Notes under the pieces: generated by a model
Seen by the model: the letters and a program-made list of their open reading frames with translations, nothing else
Told to the model about the DNA's origin: nothing
The model's database searches: none
Shown here: positions 54,505 through 63,868 of the stretch, one piece after another
Numbering within the stretch: the stretch's first letter is position 1
Layout: the number at the start of each line of letters is the position of its first letter
Translations under genes and position numbers: made by a program
Assembly (NCBI GenBank): GCA_965221485.1
Contig: OZ244893.1
Location: 3,906,001-3,970,000 of the forward strand
DNA length: 64,000 nt
Origin: JAJEBT01 sp965221485
Lineage (GTDB): Bacteria; Pseudomonadota; Alphaproteobacteria; MPNO01; UBA830
Reading direction: 5' to 3'

Positions 54505-54883
54505 ATTCTCCATCTCCAGCATGTGATGTTTATCCTGTTCCGGGTGATCTCGAAAGGACGGAAGCGCCGGGTTGGCCGGAGCCGGCCAGACCGCATTCCC
54601 GCTTTGCCGGGAGGATCTGTCGCGGTGTGCGATCCCGGACCGGTCATGGCTGCATGACTGCCCTCTCCATTGCGCCCCGGCCTCCATGACCCGTTCCGGA
54701 CTGGCGCCAGAAAATGGAGCCTGATGGGGGGATTCCGACGGCAGGCGCTTGCACTCTTTCACAATCCCGGAGACATTACAGGAGCGAAAGGGACCGGGAC
54801 CGCCTCAGGTCATGGTGCTGTTTTCCTCCGGGTGAAGCGTTATTCGCGCGGGTTGGGAAGGACGGCTCGGCCAGTACGACGGC
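54505..54883. other. Divergent intergenic region between the diiron-like and flavoprotein genes
   Basis: About 380 bp that must hold promoters for both divergent units. No recognisable operator, tRNA or further gene is seen; small open frames are of unlikely composition. Confidence 0.4.
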
Positions 54884-56620
54884 ATGCGGAGAGCGATGAT
54901 TTATCTGGAGACGGACGTGTTGGTGGTCGGCGCCGGAGGGGCCGGCATGTATGCTGCCGTTGCCGCGGCGCGGAACGAGGCCGACATCATACTCGTCGAC
55001 AAGAGTCTGATCGGGCGCGGAGGCGCCACGATCATGGCGCAGATGACCACGGCGGCGGCTCTCGGTGAACATCAACCGGATCACTGGTCACGCCATCTCG
55101 AAGATACTCTGGAGGCCGGACGCGGGCTGTGCGATCCGAAACTGTCTGCCCTGTTATGCGAGGAGGCGGTTCCACGTATCCGGGAAATGGATAGCTGGAA
55201 TGTCGGCTGGGCCCGCAAGGACGGGCGAATTGTTGGTGTTACGGCACCGGGACACAGCGCGCCGCGCTGTGTCTATGTGGATTTCCTGAATACGGGACCG
55301 GCAGTTGCCAAGTGCCTCAGAACCCAGGTGGCACGACACGACCGGATTACCCGCGTCAGCGAGTTGGCGATCAGCGATATCGTGGTTGAGGATGGTCAGG
55401 CGGTCGGAGCTGTGGGATACGCGCTCCAGGATGGCACCACTGTCGTCATCTCGGCGGCTGCGGTCATCATTGCGGCCGGGGGGCTGACACGAATTTATGG
55501 CCGCAACAGCGCCTCCGTGAACATGAATGGCGATGGCTATGCCATGGCGCTGCGGGCAGGAGCAGAACTGATCGATATGGAGTTCCCGCAGTTTTTTCCC
55601 ATTGGCCATCTTGCGCCGCGATTGGTCGGTATGGATCCGATCATGTGGGACCCCTTTCGATACAAGCTCGGTGGCCGGCTGCTGAACGCATTGGGAGAGG
55701 AATTCGTTCATAATTACGGTGGCCAGGATGAAGGCCGCTATACCACGACGCGTGACATTATTTCCTACGGAATCACAAAAGAAGCCGAGGCCGGCCGGGC
55801 CACACCGTCCGGCGGGGTTTACCTGAGCTTCGAGCATATTCCTGAAGACACACTCAGGAAGGCCTTCGGGCCTGTCATCGACCGGATCGCTGCCAACGGC
55901 ATTGATCTCGCGACACGTCCCATCGAAGTCTCTCCCATTGCCCATTATCACATGGGTGGCATCCGGGTCGATGAACACATGGAAACCTGTGTTCCGAACC
56001 TGTTCGCTGCCGGCGAGGCGGTGGGTGGCGCAAATGGTGCCAATCGGCTGTCCGGGAATGCCATACCCGAAGCGTTCGTATTTGGTGAACGGGCCGGCCG
56101 GTTCGCTGCTGCGAGGGCACGGGAGAGAAGCGGAAAACCGGCACAGAAACGCCTGTCTCGACAGGCCGAACTGGGCCCCGAAGGAAAACGTGTGAAGGCC
56201 GGTCCTGGCGGCCAGCTTGCCGGGTTCGGCCGGATGTGGGTTGAACTGCAGGATCTGATGTGGAGACAGGTTGGCGTTCTCAGAACTGCGGAGGGGCTTG
56301 ACGGCGCGCTATTGCGCATCCGAGAGATGCGGACGGAGCTGAATGACATGGGCCCGGGGGACAGCCCGGCTTATGGGCAGGAGCTCCAGGACTGGCATGA
56401 TCTTCGATCTGCCTTGCAGACTGCGGAGGCTGTCGCGTTCGCGGCCGCCAACAGGTGTGAGAGCCGCGGCGCCCATCAGCGCGAGGATTATCCCGATACC
56501 CTGGCTGCATTCCGGGAAAACCAGCGGCTTCGCCTGAATGACAGCGATGTATTGACGGCAGACTTTATCCCGGTTGCCGATGGTGCGAATCCGGTCAGCC
56601 AAGGCGGGCCATCACAATGA
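54884..56620 (+). CDS. Fumarate reductase/succinate dehydrogenase-like flavoprotein, non-covalent FAD type
   Basis: A 578-residue flavoprotein of the SdhA/FrdA/NadB superfamily. TDVLVVGAGGAGMYAAVAAARNEADIILVDK binds FAD. In place of the SHTVAAQGG motif that attaches FAD covalently, it reads GRGGATIMAQMTTAAALG, so FAD should be non-covalent. The region HYHMGGIRVDEHMETCVPNLFAAGEAVGGANGANRLSGNAIPEAFVFGERAG and the C-terminal RCESRGAHQREDYPD resemble FrdA/SdhA. It overlaps the next gene by 4 bp. Start 54884 (ATG) or 54896. No membrane anchor genes are adjacent. A soluble fumarate-type reductase or an APS-reductase-like enzyme is possible; the substrate is unknown. Confidence 0.82.
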   Translation: MRRAMIYLETDVLVVGAGGAGMYAAVAAARNEADIILVDKSLIGRGGATIMAQMTTAAALGEHQPDHWSRHLEDTLEAGRGLCDPKLSALLCEEAVPRIREMDSWNVGWARKDGRIVGVTAPGHSAPRCVYVDFLNTGPAVAKCLRTQVARHDRITRVSELAISDIVVEDGQAVGAVGYALQDGTTVVISAAAVIIAAGGLTRIYGRNSASVNMNGDGYAMALRAGAELIDMEFPQFFPIGHLAPRLVGMDPIMWDPFRYKLGGRLLNALGEEFVHNYGGQDEGRYTTTRDIISYGITKEAEAGRATPSGGVYLSFEHIPEDTLRKAFGPVIDRIAANGIDLATRPIEVSPIAHYHMGGIRVDEHMETCVPNLFAAGEAVGGANGANRLSGNAIPEAFVFGERAGRFAAARARERSGKPAQKRLSRQAELGPEGKRVKAGPGGQLAGFGRMWVELQDLMWRQVGVLRTAEGLDGALLRIREMRTELNDMGPGDSPAYGQELQDWHDLRSALQTAEAVAFAAANRCESRGAHQREDYPDTLAAFRENQRLRLNDSDVLTADFIPVADGANPVSQGGPSQ

Positions 56621-56979
56621 CAGATACGATCACGATTACGATTCAGCGAGGGCAGCCTGGCCAGTCGCCGCGCTTCGAGACTCACGAGGTGCCTTACAGC
56701 GACGGCATGTCGGTGCTTGATGCCATCGTCTGGCTGCGCAGTCATGTCGATTCTTCCATTGCCTTTCGCTACAGCTGCATCAATGCCAACGCCTGCAAGG
56801 AATGCATGGTTTCTGTGGATGGAAAGACTCGTTATGCCTGTACCACGCGTCTGACGGGTTCGCCCGTTACTGTCGGCCCGCTTGCCAACAAGACATTGAT
56901 TCAGGATCTGGTGACGGACATCGTTCCGCCCAAGGAAAACCTGTTCAGCATTCTTGCAGGGCGATCCTCGGGGACATAA
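56617..56979 (+). CDS. Minimal 2Fe-2S subunit, N-terminal domain of an SdhB/FrdB-like protein only
   Basis: A 120-residue protein corresponding to the plant-ferredoxin-type half of SdhB/FrdB. The ligands are C54-x5-C60-x2-C63-x11-C75, one residue longer in the first gap than SdhB in this genome (x4). The end of the domain (VGPLANKTLIQDLVTDIVPPKENLF) follows the SdhB pattern where the second domain would begin, but the 4Fe-4S/3Fe-4S domain is absent. The ATG overlaps the flavoprotein stop by 4 bp, so the two are made in equal amounts. It should transfer single electrons to or from the FAD subunit; its partner beyond the cluster is unknown. Confidence 0.82.
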   Translation: MTDTITITIQRGQPGQSPRFETHEVPYSDGMSVLDAIVWLRSHVDSSIAFRYSCINANACKECMVSVDGKTRYACTTRLTGSPVTVGPLANKTLIQDLVTDIVPPKENLFSILAGRSSGT

Positions 56980-57026
56980 GTCCGCGGGTTCGGGCCGGGA
57001 CGCCAGTCTGGGCCCGGCTCCAGGAT

Positions 57027-59375
57027 TCAGCCCAAACCGTCGGGGCTCCCGGCATCATTTTTTTTCGAAGCGCGCCGGATCAGTTCGACCAGGCGATGCG
57101 GTGCCATGGGCAGTTCGTTGATGACGACTCCGAACGGACTTAAGGCGTCTTCGACAGCCGAAGCCATCGTGGCAGTGACCGGTATGATTCCTCCTTCTCC
57201 TGCACCCTTGACGCCGAGGGGATTGAGCGGGGTCGGGCTTTCCATGTGCAAGATGTTGAAACTCGGAACCTCGGGTGCGGTGGGCAGAAGATATTCTCCG
57301 AAATTGGTGGAGAGGGGCTGGCCAAGTTCATCGAAGATCATTTGCTCGAAAAGGCTGCATCCGATACCGTGAACAGCGCCGCCGGCAATCTGGCCGTCGA
57401 CTATCAGCGGGTTGATCAATCGGCCACTGTCGTGGACAATCGTATAGGCGAGAATGCGCACCTGTCCGGTCCCCGCGTCTACCTCCACCTCGGCAACATG
57501 AACACCATTACAGTAAGTCAGGGTATCCGGGGAAAAACAGGCGGCTGCTTCCAGTCCAGGCTCCACCCCGCCGGGAAGGGAAAAACCCGGCATCCCCTGG
57601 ACTGCGCGGGCAATGTCATCCAGCCTGACCGACAATCCGGGTATGCCGCGCACCGAAACCTGCCCGCCGGAGAGTTCGAGATCTTCCCTGGCTGCCTCCA
57701 GCAGTTCGGCCGCAACACGTAGCGCCTTGTCCCGAACGTTCCGTGCCGCCAGCAGGACTGATGATCCGGCCGTTACAGCCTGGCGGCTGGCGAAGGCTCC
57801 GAGACCCGACGAAACGACAGCGCTGTCACCGCTGACGACATCGATCATGTCGAGCCCGACACCAAGCTGTTCCGAGCAGATCTGGGCCAGGACCGTTCTC
57901 AGACCCTGTCCCTGGTCTGTTGCTCCGGTGTAAACCCCGACGCGGCCAGAGGACTTGACCCGGACGACGGCGGATTCGAAAGGACCTCGTCCGGTTCCCT
58001 CCACGTAATTCCCGACGCCGATTCCGATATGGCGCCCATCACGCCTGGCGATGTGTTGCCGGTCCCGGAAACCACGATAGTCTGCGGCCCGCAGCGCTGC
58101 CTCCATTGCTCCGGGATAGTCTCCGGAATCGTACGTCATTGTGGAACCGTCCCGGGTTTTCACAGGCGTCGCATAAGGCATCCTGTCTCGCTCGATAAGG
58201 TTGCGACGGCGTATTTCGCTTCGATCGATGCCAGTATCCCTGCTGATGCGATCCATAAGGCGTTCCATCGCGAACGTACCTTGTGGGCGGCCGGCACCAC
58301 GCACCGGTGTGACGGGAGTCATGTTCGTCATTGTCAGCGTGACATCGAGAGATAGCGCCGGAACCACGTAGGGGCCGAGAAAATTGGTGGCGGAGTTGTA
58401 AGGCAGGTTGACGCCGTAGGGCGTATAGGCGCCGTGATCGTGGATCATACTGCCACGTACCGCCAGAATCCGGCCCTCGGTATCTATGGCAGCTTCCAGA
58501 TCCCAGTGCTGATCCCGTTCCATTGTTGTGGCGGTAAAATGTTCCCGGCGGTCTTCGATCCACTTTACAGGGCGATTGAGAAGCATCGCGGCCAGCGGAA
58601 TGACCACTTCTTCCTGGTAGAAGACAAACTTGGGACCGAAGCCGCCCCCCACATGAGGTGCGATCACGCGCACATTGTCTTCCGGAATCTCCAGCAGTCG
58701 GGAGAGAAGCCCCTGCGCACGATGAGCCATCTGCGTCCCGGACCAGACCGTGAGGACATCTCGGACCGGGTCGTTCACGGCGACAACCCCGCGGCACTCC
58801 ATGGGATGCCCGAGCCCCTTGTGTTGATGAAGGGTTTCCCGGATCCGCCGTGTCTCACCTGTAAACGGGGATTCGCAATCACCATATTCAAGGCAGAAGG
58901 CAGCAACGATGTTGTGACTGAACCCGGAATGCGCCGGAGGAGCCTGCGCACCTGCGGCTTCGAGTGCATTTGACGAAACAGGGAGAGGTTCGTAGTCGAC
59001 GGTAATCGATCCGGCAATATCCTCGGCCCTGTAGGGGCAATCTGCAATGACGCAGGCCAGGGGTTCGCCCACATAGCGGACCTCACGGTCGGCCAGTACC
59101 GGAGGGCTGGCCGACAGGCGAAGCGCCGCCGACGGCTGTTCCACCGGCATCACGGTTGTCGACAGATGGGGTTTGACATCCTGGAGCCGGTATATGATGG
59201 AGAAGCCCGGCCCGGACAGGTCGGGCAGGGCAATATCACGAATAGCAGCGTGGGCGAACGAGCTTCGAACGAACCGTGCATGCAGCAGGCCAGGAAGCTG
59301 GATATCGTCGACATAGCGCCCTTGTCCTCTCAGAAGAGCAGGATCCTCAAGGCGCCTGACCTTGCTCCCGAACAT
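57027..59375 (-). CDS. Orphan xanthine dehydrogenase-type molybdenum subunit
   Basis: A 782-residue large subunit of the xanthine oxidase family, with a molybdopterin cytosine dinucleotide cofactor. The family segments are present: RRLEDPALLRGQGRYVDDIQLPG, the molybdopterin loop PHVGGGFGPKF (around residue 245), VRGAGRPQGTFAMERLMDRIS (358-378), and the base-glutamate loop GVKGAGEGG (Glu near residue 727). It lacks the AYRCSFR loop of true CO dehydrogenase. The iron-sulfur and FAD subunits are not adjacent. It is convergent with the 2Fe-2S gene and divergent from the glutathione transferase. It may act on an aromatic aldehyde or N-heterocycle. Confidence 0.85.
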   Translation of the reverse strand: MFGSKVRRLEDPALLRGQGRYVDDIQLPGLLHARFVRSSFAHAAIRDIALPDLSGPGFSIIYRLQDVKPHLSTTVMPVEQPSAALRLSASPPVLADREVRYVGEPLACVIADCPYRAEDIAGSITVDYEPLPVSSNALEAAGAQAPPAHSGFSHNIVAAFCLEYGDCESPFTGETRRIRETLHQHKGLGHPMECRGVVAVNDPVRDVLTVWSGTQMAHRAQGLLSRLLEIPEDNVRVIAPHVGGGFGPKFVFYQEEVVIPLAAMLLNRPVKWIEDRREHFTATTMERDQHWDLEAAIDTEGRILAVRGSMIHDHGAYTPYGVNLPYNSATNFLGPYVVPALSLDVTLTMTNMTPVTPVRGAGRPQGTFAMERLMDRISRDTGIDRSEIRRRNLIERDRMPYATPVKTRDGSTMTYDSGDYPGAMEAALRAADYRGFRDRQHIARRDGRHIGIGVGNYVEGTGRGPFESAVVRVKSSGRVGVYTGATDQGQGLRTVLAQICSEQLGVGLDMIDVVSGDSAVVSSGLGAFASRQAVTAGSSVLLAARNVRDKALRVAAELLEAAREDLELSGGQVSVRGIPGLSVRLDDIARAVQGMPGFSLPGGVEPGLEAAACFSPDTLTYCNGVHVAEVEVDAGTGQVRILAYTIVHDSGRLINPLIVDGQIAGGAVHGIGCSLFEQMIFDELGQPLSTNFGEYLLPTAPEVPSFNILHMESPTPLNPLGVKGAGEGGIIPVTATMASAVEDALSPFGVVINELPMAPHRLVELIRRASKKNDAGSPDGLG

Positions 59376-59652
59376 GTGTCCCCTTTCCTGGATAAAGCGC
59401 GGTCAAATCACGGTCCTGGCCGCAGCTGGGAGAATACAGTCTCGCCCATGTGCATCAATCCTGATTGCGACCCTGCCAGGCCACGACCCCGGAGCTTGCG
59501 TACCAGCACTTCACAGGAAGCGGCCGGTCCCCCGTTCTGCCGGAGATTATTGATGGCAGTAAATGACGGTTCCGGAAGGGCTTGCAATCCGATATTGCCG
59601 GTCAGGGACGGTTCCCCTAATCTCGGGTGATGGTTCAGACAGGACAATGACG

Positions 59653-60303
59653 ATGAATTTGCAACTCTATTATGCCCCCATAACCTGCGCACTCGTTCCC
59701 TATATCACGCTCACCGAGGCTGGTGCCGGATTTGATGTTCATGCGCTGGATTTTGGCCGTGGGCAGCATATGTCTCCGGAGTATCTGGCGATCAATCCCA
59801 AGCACAAGGTGCCGCTTCTGCTGATCAACGGCAAGGCACTGACCGAGAATGTCGCCATTCATCTTTGGGTTTCCCGGACCTTCCCGGACGCCCGTATCCT
59901 GCCACGGGAGTCCGTGGACGAAATCAAGGCAATTTCGATCATGTCCTGGTGTTCGGGAGGCATTCATCCGTTCCTGAGCCGAATCAATTCACCGCCCCGG
60001 GTGTGTGCGTTGCCCGAGGCCGCCGATGGCATCCGGCAAAAGGCGGCCGAGATGATCCATGAGAATTTTGCGATCGCCGAGCAGATGCTGGCAGGCCGCG
60101 AATGGTTCTTTGACCACTTTACGGCACCCGATGCCCATTTCTTCTGGTGTTTCCGGCGCGCCGGACAGTTCGATCTTGACCTGTCCCCGTTTCCCCAATG
60201 TCAGGCTCATTTTGATCGGATGCGGGAACGCGACAGCGTTCGCAAACTCGAAGCCTTTGAAGCTGCGACCATGGCGCGGTTTGCCGAGGAGGCTGCGGCA
60301 TAA
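59653..60303 (+). CDS. Glutathione S-transferase family protein
   Basis: A 216-residue protein with thioredoxin-like N-terminal and helical C-terminal domains. MNLQLYYAPITCALVPYITLTEAG has a cysteine at the beta-class position, INPKHKVPLLLINGKALTENVAIHLWVSRTFPDARILP is the glutathione-binding half. It may detoxify or isomerise an intermediate. Start ATG 59653 is 8 bp after AGGA; an ATG at 59647 is possible. It lies next to the molybdenum subunit and an arylsulfotransferase-like gene, suggesting xenobiotic or aromatic metabolism. Confidence 0.85.
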   Translation: MNLQLYYAPITCALVPYITLTEAGAGFDVHALDFGRGQHMSPEYLAINPKHKVPLLLINGKALTENVAIHLWVSRTFPDARILPRESVDEIKAISIMSWCSGGIHPFLSRINSPPRVCALPEAADGIRQKAAEMIHENFAIAEQMLAGREWFFDHFTAPDAHFFWCFRRAGQFDLDLSPFPQCQAHFDRMRERDSVRKLEAFEAATMARFAEEAAA

Positions 60304-60385
60304 CGGGCGTTCTGCCTGTGACCGCCACGATTCTGCCTGCCGGCGCACCCAGGGGCGCTGCAGTTTGTTGATCCGTCTGCGCCGG

Positions 60386-61459
60386 TCAGGGGCTTCCCAG
60401 CCGTCCGCGGATTTCCGGGCCGTCCGCCTCGTAGCGATAGGCCCGGAACACGGAGTTCGCCATTCCACCCATCCACGGACCTCCGAACCAGGGTGAAATA
60501 TACTCCCATACGATCTGTCCCTCGGGCGTGACCTCGAAAATGCGTCCTGGCAGGCCTTCACAGATCAGGGTGTTGCCGGAGGCCAGGCGCTGGGCGCCTG
60601 AAATGTTCGGGCTGAAGAAGGTGTACAAGGGAGAGCCTTGATAGACCCATACGTCCTCGCGGGTTTCCGGGTCGAATTCGATGACCCGTGAATGATAGAC
60701 ACCTCGCGGGACGCTGATGCCATTGGCAAAAAACAGGATGTGGCCGTTGTCGAGCATCTCGCAATCATGCTGCTGGCCCCAGCCGTCGTCGCGATGATAC
60801 CAGCGCGTCCTTGATGTTTTCCTGTCAATTATTGAGATGATGCTGAACTTGCGGAAACTCAGCATCAGATCACCATTTGGCAATTCCGATACGGCGTTGC
60901 AGTGGGCGAATTCCTTGCGCGTGCTCATGGGATGGAGAGGTTCATCGAGCAGGACCTCGTCCTGCCATGCGTGCCATTCCCACACAGTTTCACCATTGCG
61001 GTCAACTTCACGCAGATAGTCGCTCCAGATGATACCGCCCGGGTACTCGCTTCCGGGCTCGGCACCCTTGATCCGGGAAGTCTGTTCGGGAGGTGTTTCC
61101 TCCCAACCGATATATACGGTGTTGCCGTTGGCAAGCCGGCGGAAATCGTGGTGCTGGTAGTCGTCCTGGTATTCCCACAACACGTTTCCGTCCCAGTCAT
61201 ACTCACGCAGAAGCCCGCCGCTTCCGCCGCCTGGTGGCGGCTTTGGCCCACCGGGCGTTTCGCCGGACCAGAGCAGATTGCCATTTGGCAACAGGTAGGC
61301 GTAGTTCCCCGGGGTCAGGTCGGTTTGCCAAAAGTGACGGACATCTCCTTCCATTCCGATCAGATAGACATTGCGGGACCGCAGCGGGGAGATGAGTGTG
61401 AAACCGGGTGTCGCGCGGTTTCGATCATGTTCGAGAACACCGACCTGGCGATGACGCAT
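60386..61459 (-). CDS. Arylsulfotransferase (ASST)-like beta-propeller protein
   Basis: A 357-residue protein of repeated Trp/Gly-rich blades with the ASST signature. Segments such as HHDFRRLANGNTVYIGWEETPP, HCNAVSELPNGDLMLSFRKFS, and QQHDCEMLDNGHILFFANG recur at blade ends with conserved H and N residues. Relatives transfer sulfate between phenols. No signal peptide is present, unusual for ASST, which is periplasmic; it may be cytoplasmic or have another role. The ATG at 61459 follows AAAGGAGGTCCC, a very strong ribosome site. The long open frame upstream is rejected. Confidence 0.78.
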   Translation of the reverse strand: MRHRQVGVLEHDRNRATPGFTLISPLRSRNVYLIGMEGDVRHFWQTDLTPGNYAYLLPNGNLLWSGETPGGPKPPPGGGSGGLLREYDWDGNVLWEYQDDYQHHDFRRLANGNTVYIGWEETPPEQTSRIKGAEPGSEYPGGIIWSDYLREVDRNGETVWEWHAWQDEVLLDEPLHPMSTRKEFAHCNAVSELPNGDLMLSFRKFSIISIIDRKTSRTRWYHRDDGWGQQHDCEMLDNGHILFFANGISVPRGVYHSRVIEFDPETREDVWVYQGSPLYTFFSPNISGAQRLASGNTLICEGLPGRIFEVTPEGQIVWEYISPWFGGPWMGGMANSVFRAYRYEADGPEIRGRLGSP

Positions 61460-62297
61460 GGGACCTCCTTTTGCAGGGCGCTGTCTTACGGCCACGGCGT
61501 GCCGACAGTAACATCGCATGGCGCGGTGCCGGGCCCTGCTCGTTGACGACAAATCATATCGTCCGCTTCCTGATTGTTCACGTCTGTTCGCAGGATTCAG
61601 TCCGGGCAGGACGATGATCACAGGCAAAAGCGGTGATGATGAGACGAGGGTGCCCTTGCCGCAGACTCCGATCATCCGGGAAGCCGGTGTCTTTCGCCCC
61701 TGGTGGCTCATGAAACGGACTTTGCAGCGCGTACCCGGCCAGCGATAACAAGATGTTTTGACAGCGGAAACCCTGGTGCTGGAGCCCTCCGTACCGGCGC
61801 GGCTGCTGTGGCACCGGGACCCCTGCTGACTGTGAGGTCGCCCGCGCCCCGAGACCATCGCAAGGCTACGGGACGGAATGCCAGCAACCCCGGGCAGAGC
61901 CGGCTTCATTCCTGTGCGAACCGGGTCTGACCGGAAACAGCCGGCGGGACCGATCCGGACATTGCGATCCGGCGAACCAGGCTGTATCAGTGATTTCGAG
62001 CCGGTCGGACCGCTCCATCTTCACGCACAGGTGGTGGTTGTCTTCTGCCGTAAGGAGGGGCCAGCTATCCTTGGTCTCACCGGAGATGGTTGTAGAGACT
62101 GACACCGGACGGTCGTGAATGGCCCGTTCGGCCCGGCTGCCTGCATTCGTCTGATCCGTTGTTCGTGCAGAAGGCTGGCAAAAGGCTGACACCGGGTGCA
62201 GGGGCCTCAAAATGTCTTGGACTCGATACGGAAAAGCTAATCTAATGGGCGGCGAAGCAGCACCCTGAGTGCGCATGAGAGCCAAAAGGAGGACAAT
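61460..62297. other. Long non-coding stretch before the ABC transporter operon
   Basis: About 840 bp. Open frames are short or of poor composition on both strands. A promoter-like pair at 62217-62246 is listed separately. Several short direct and inverted repeats occur, but none is convincing. Part of this region probably belongs to the regulatory zone of the divergent ASST-like and ABC units. Confidence 0.5.
62217..62246 (+). promoter_or_regulatory. Sigma70-like promoter candidate for the ABC transporter operon
   Basis: TTGGAC and TCTAAT hexamers are 18 bp apart, 51 bp before the substrate-binding protein start. The -10 matches five of six consensus positions and the -35 four of six. Confidence 0.4.
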
Positions 62298-63764
62298 ATG
62301 AGGAGCAAACGACTTGGAATTGTGACCCCTGCTCTGGCAGGTGCGGCTGTATTCTCACTTGCAAGTGTCACCACACTTGCGGCGGATTACGGCCCGGTCG
62401 CCCAGAGAGCCATTGACGGCGCCAAGGCCTATGTCGCTCAGAACAACCTCAAGGATGCCAAGCTCGATATCCTGCTGAACTCGTTGTATCGCAACGCCAT
62501 GCCCGACTTTGCGGCAGAATGGAAACAGCTGACAGGCGTCACGATCAATTCCGAACCTCTTGGTTACACCGACATTCCCAGCAAGGTTATGGGTGAAGCT
62601 GTCGCCAAGACGGGGGCTTTCGACATATTCAACGATTTTCCCTACACCCAGCCCGATGCAGCCAGCGCCGGCGTGCTGAAGGCGCTGGACGACTATGCTG
62701 CCAAGTACAAGCCTGATTTCTCGGGCATTGCGGAAGCCTTTGTTGCCCAGCAGTACTATAACGGCAAGCAGTACAGCTTTGTCCTTGATGGCGATCACAT
62801 CATTCTCGTTCTCAGGAAGGATATCGTTGAAAATCCCGCGGCACGTGCGGAGTTCAAGGCTGCCACAGGCAAGGATCTGGGTTGCCCCGCAACGATGGCT
62901 GACTGGGAAGAGCAGGCCAGGTTTTTCCACACGAAAGCGGGACAGAAGCGCTTCGGAATCATGTTTGAAAAGCCTCTGTATGGTGCGATGGGATATCGGT
63001 CCATCAATTTTTCCCATCGGCATTTTCCGGCCTATTTCGGAGGATTGCTGTTTGACAAGGACATGAAGCCCCAAATCAACACCCCTCAGGGGATCAAGGC
63101 GATCCAGGGTTTCGCATCGGTCGTCCAGTACATGCCGGAGGATATCCAGGGTTGGGGGACTCCGCAGATCTATCCGTTCTGGGGCAGTGGGCAGGCCTAT
63201 TCCGTCATGTCCTTCCCTTCGATTTTCGGATACGGAAACGCCAATCCCAAGAGTGTGGTGAAGGGTTTGCAGCTGCCGTGTGTCATCCCGGCTGCGGATA
63301 CCACGGGCGTACGCCGGGCAGCGGAAGCCGCGGGCACGAGTTACATGGTGAATTCCTATTCCGATCATCCTGAACTCGCATATCTGTTCATCCAGTGGCT
63401 GACAAGTCCATCGGTCGGCAACCGTGCGATTGCCCATCCCAAGGGCTTCTGGGATCCGTTCCGAACCCAGAATCTGGGGGTGCCGGGGATCATCAAGAAG
63501 TTTTCCAACGAGTTTCTGGAAACGACGATGAAGAACGCGGAATACACAACCTCGCTGCTGTATATCGAGGGTCATTACGAATACATGAAGATTCTCGACA
63601 ACAATCTTGCTGACGTGATGAACAAGAACATCAGTGCGGAGCGAGCGGCCGAGAAGATCGAAAGTGGCTGGAACGATGTGACCGACGATATTGGTCGCGA
63701 CAACCAGATCCCGGTCTGGCGCAAGGGGGTTGAAGCAGGCCTCTACGTGGACAGGTTCAAGTGA
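62298..63764 (+). CDS. ABC transporter substrate-binding protein, sugar/solute type
   Basis: A 488-residue periplasmic binding protein of the extracellular solute-binding family 1 (sugar, glycerol phosphate or related). The signal peptide is MRSKRLGIVTPALAGAAVFSLASVTTLA, with cleavage expected before AADYGP. The mature part has the segments KLDILLNSLYRNAMPDFAAEWKQLTGV and QINTPQGIKAIQGFASVVQYMP typical of the family, and a C-terminal aromatic-rich end. ATG 62298 follows AAAAGGAGGACAAT. The permease gene starts 105 bp downstream. Absence of a lipobox indicates a soluble periplasmic protein. The ligand is not predictable. Confidence 0.88.
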   Translation: MRSKRLGIVTPALAGAAVFSLASVTTLAADYGPVAQRAIDGAKAYVAQNNLKDAKLDILLNSLYRNAMPDFAAEWKQLTGVTINSEPLGYTDIPSKVMGEAVAKTGAFDIFNDFPYTQPDAASAGVLKALDDYAAKYKPDFSGIAEAFVAQQYYNGKQYSFVLDGDHIILVLRKDIVENPAARAEFKAATGKDLGCPATMADWEEQARFFHTKAGQKRFGIMFEKPLYGAMGYRSINFSHRHFPAYFGGLLFDKDMKPQINTPQGIKAIQGFASVVQYMPEDIQGWGTPQIYPFWGSGQAYSVMSFPSIFGYGNANPKSVVKGLQLPCVIPAADTTGVRRAAEAAGTSYMVNSYSDHPELAYLFIQWLTSPSVGNRAIAHPKGFWDPFRTQNLGVPGIIKKFSNEFLETTMKNAEYTTSLLYIEGHYEYMKILDNNLADVMNKNISAERAAEKIESGWNDVTDDIGRDNQIPVWRKGVEAGLYVDRFK

Positions 63765-63769
63765 CAGAC

Positions 63770-63806
63770 GTCCGCGCCGGCGCCATGTGCGGATGTCGGC
63801 GCGGAC
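63770..63806 (+). terminator. Hairpin between binding-protein and permease genes
   Basis: A perfect 10-bp stem GTCCGCGCCG/CGGCGCGGAC with a 17-nt loop, 6 bp after the binding-protein stop. Such intercistronic stems usually protect the upstream message and reduce read-through, so the binding protein is made in excess over the permease. Confidence 0.6.
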
Positions 63807-63868
63807 AGACCTTCTTTCGAGGGCAGGGAAGTCATTGAGTTTCCCTGCGCCGAAAGGCGCTTTCAGTC

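Noticed and set aside
57027..59375. Assignment as CO dehydrogenase CoxL
   Set aside because: The diagnostic AYRCSFR loop is absent and reads VRGAGRPQ, so it belongs to the wider xanthine-oxidase-type family.
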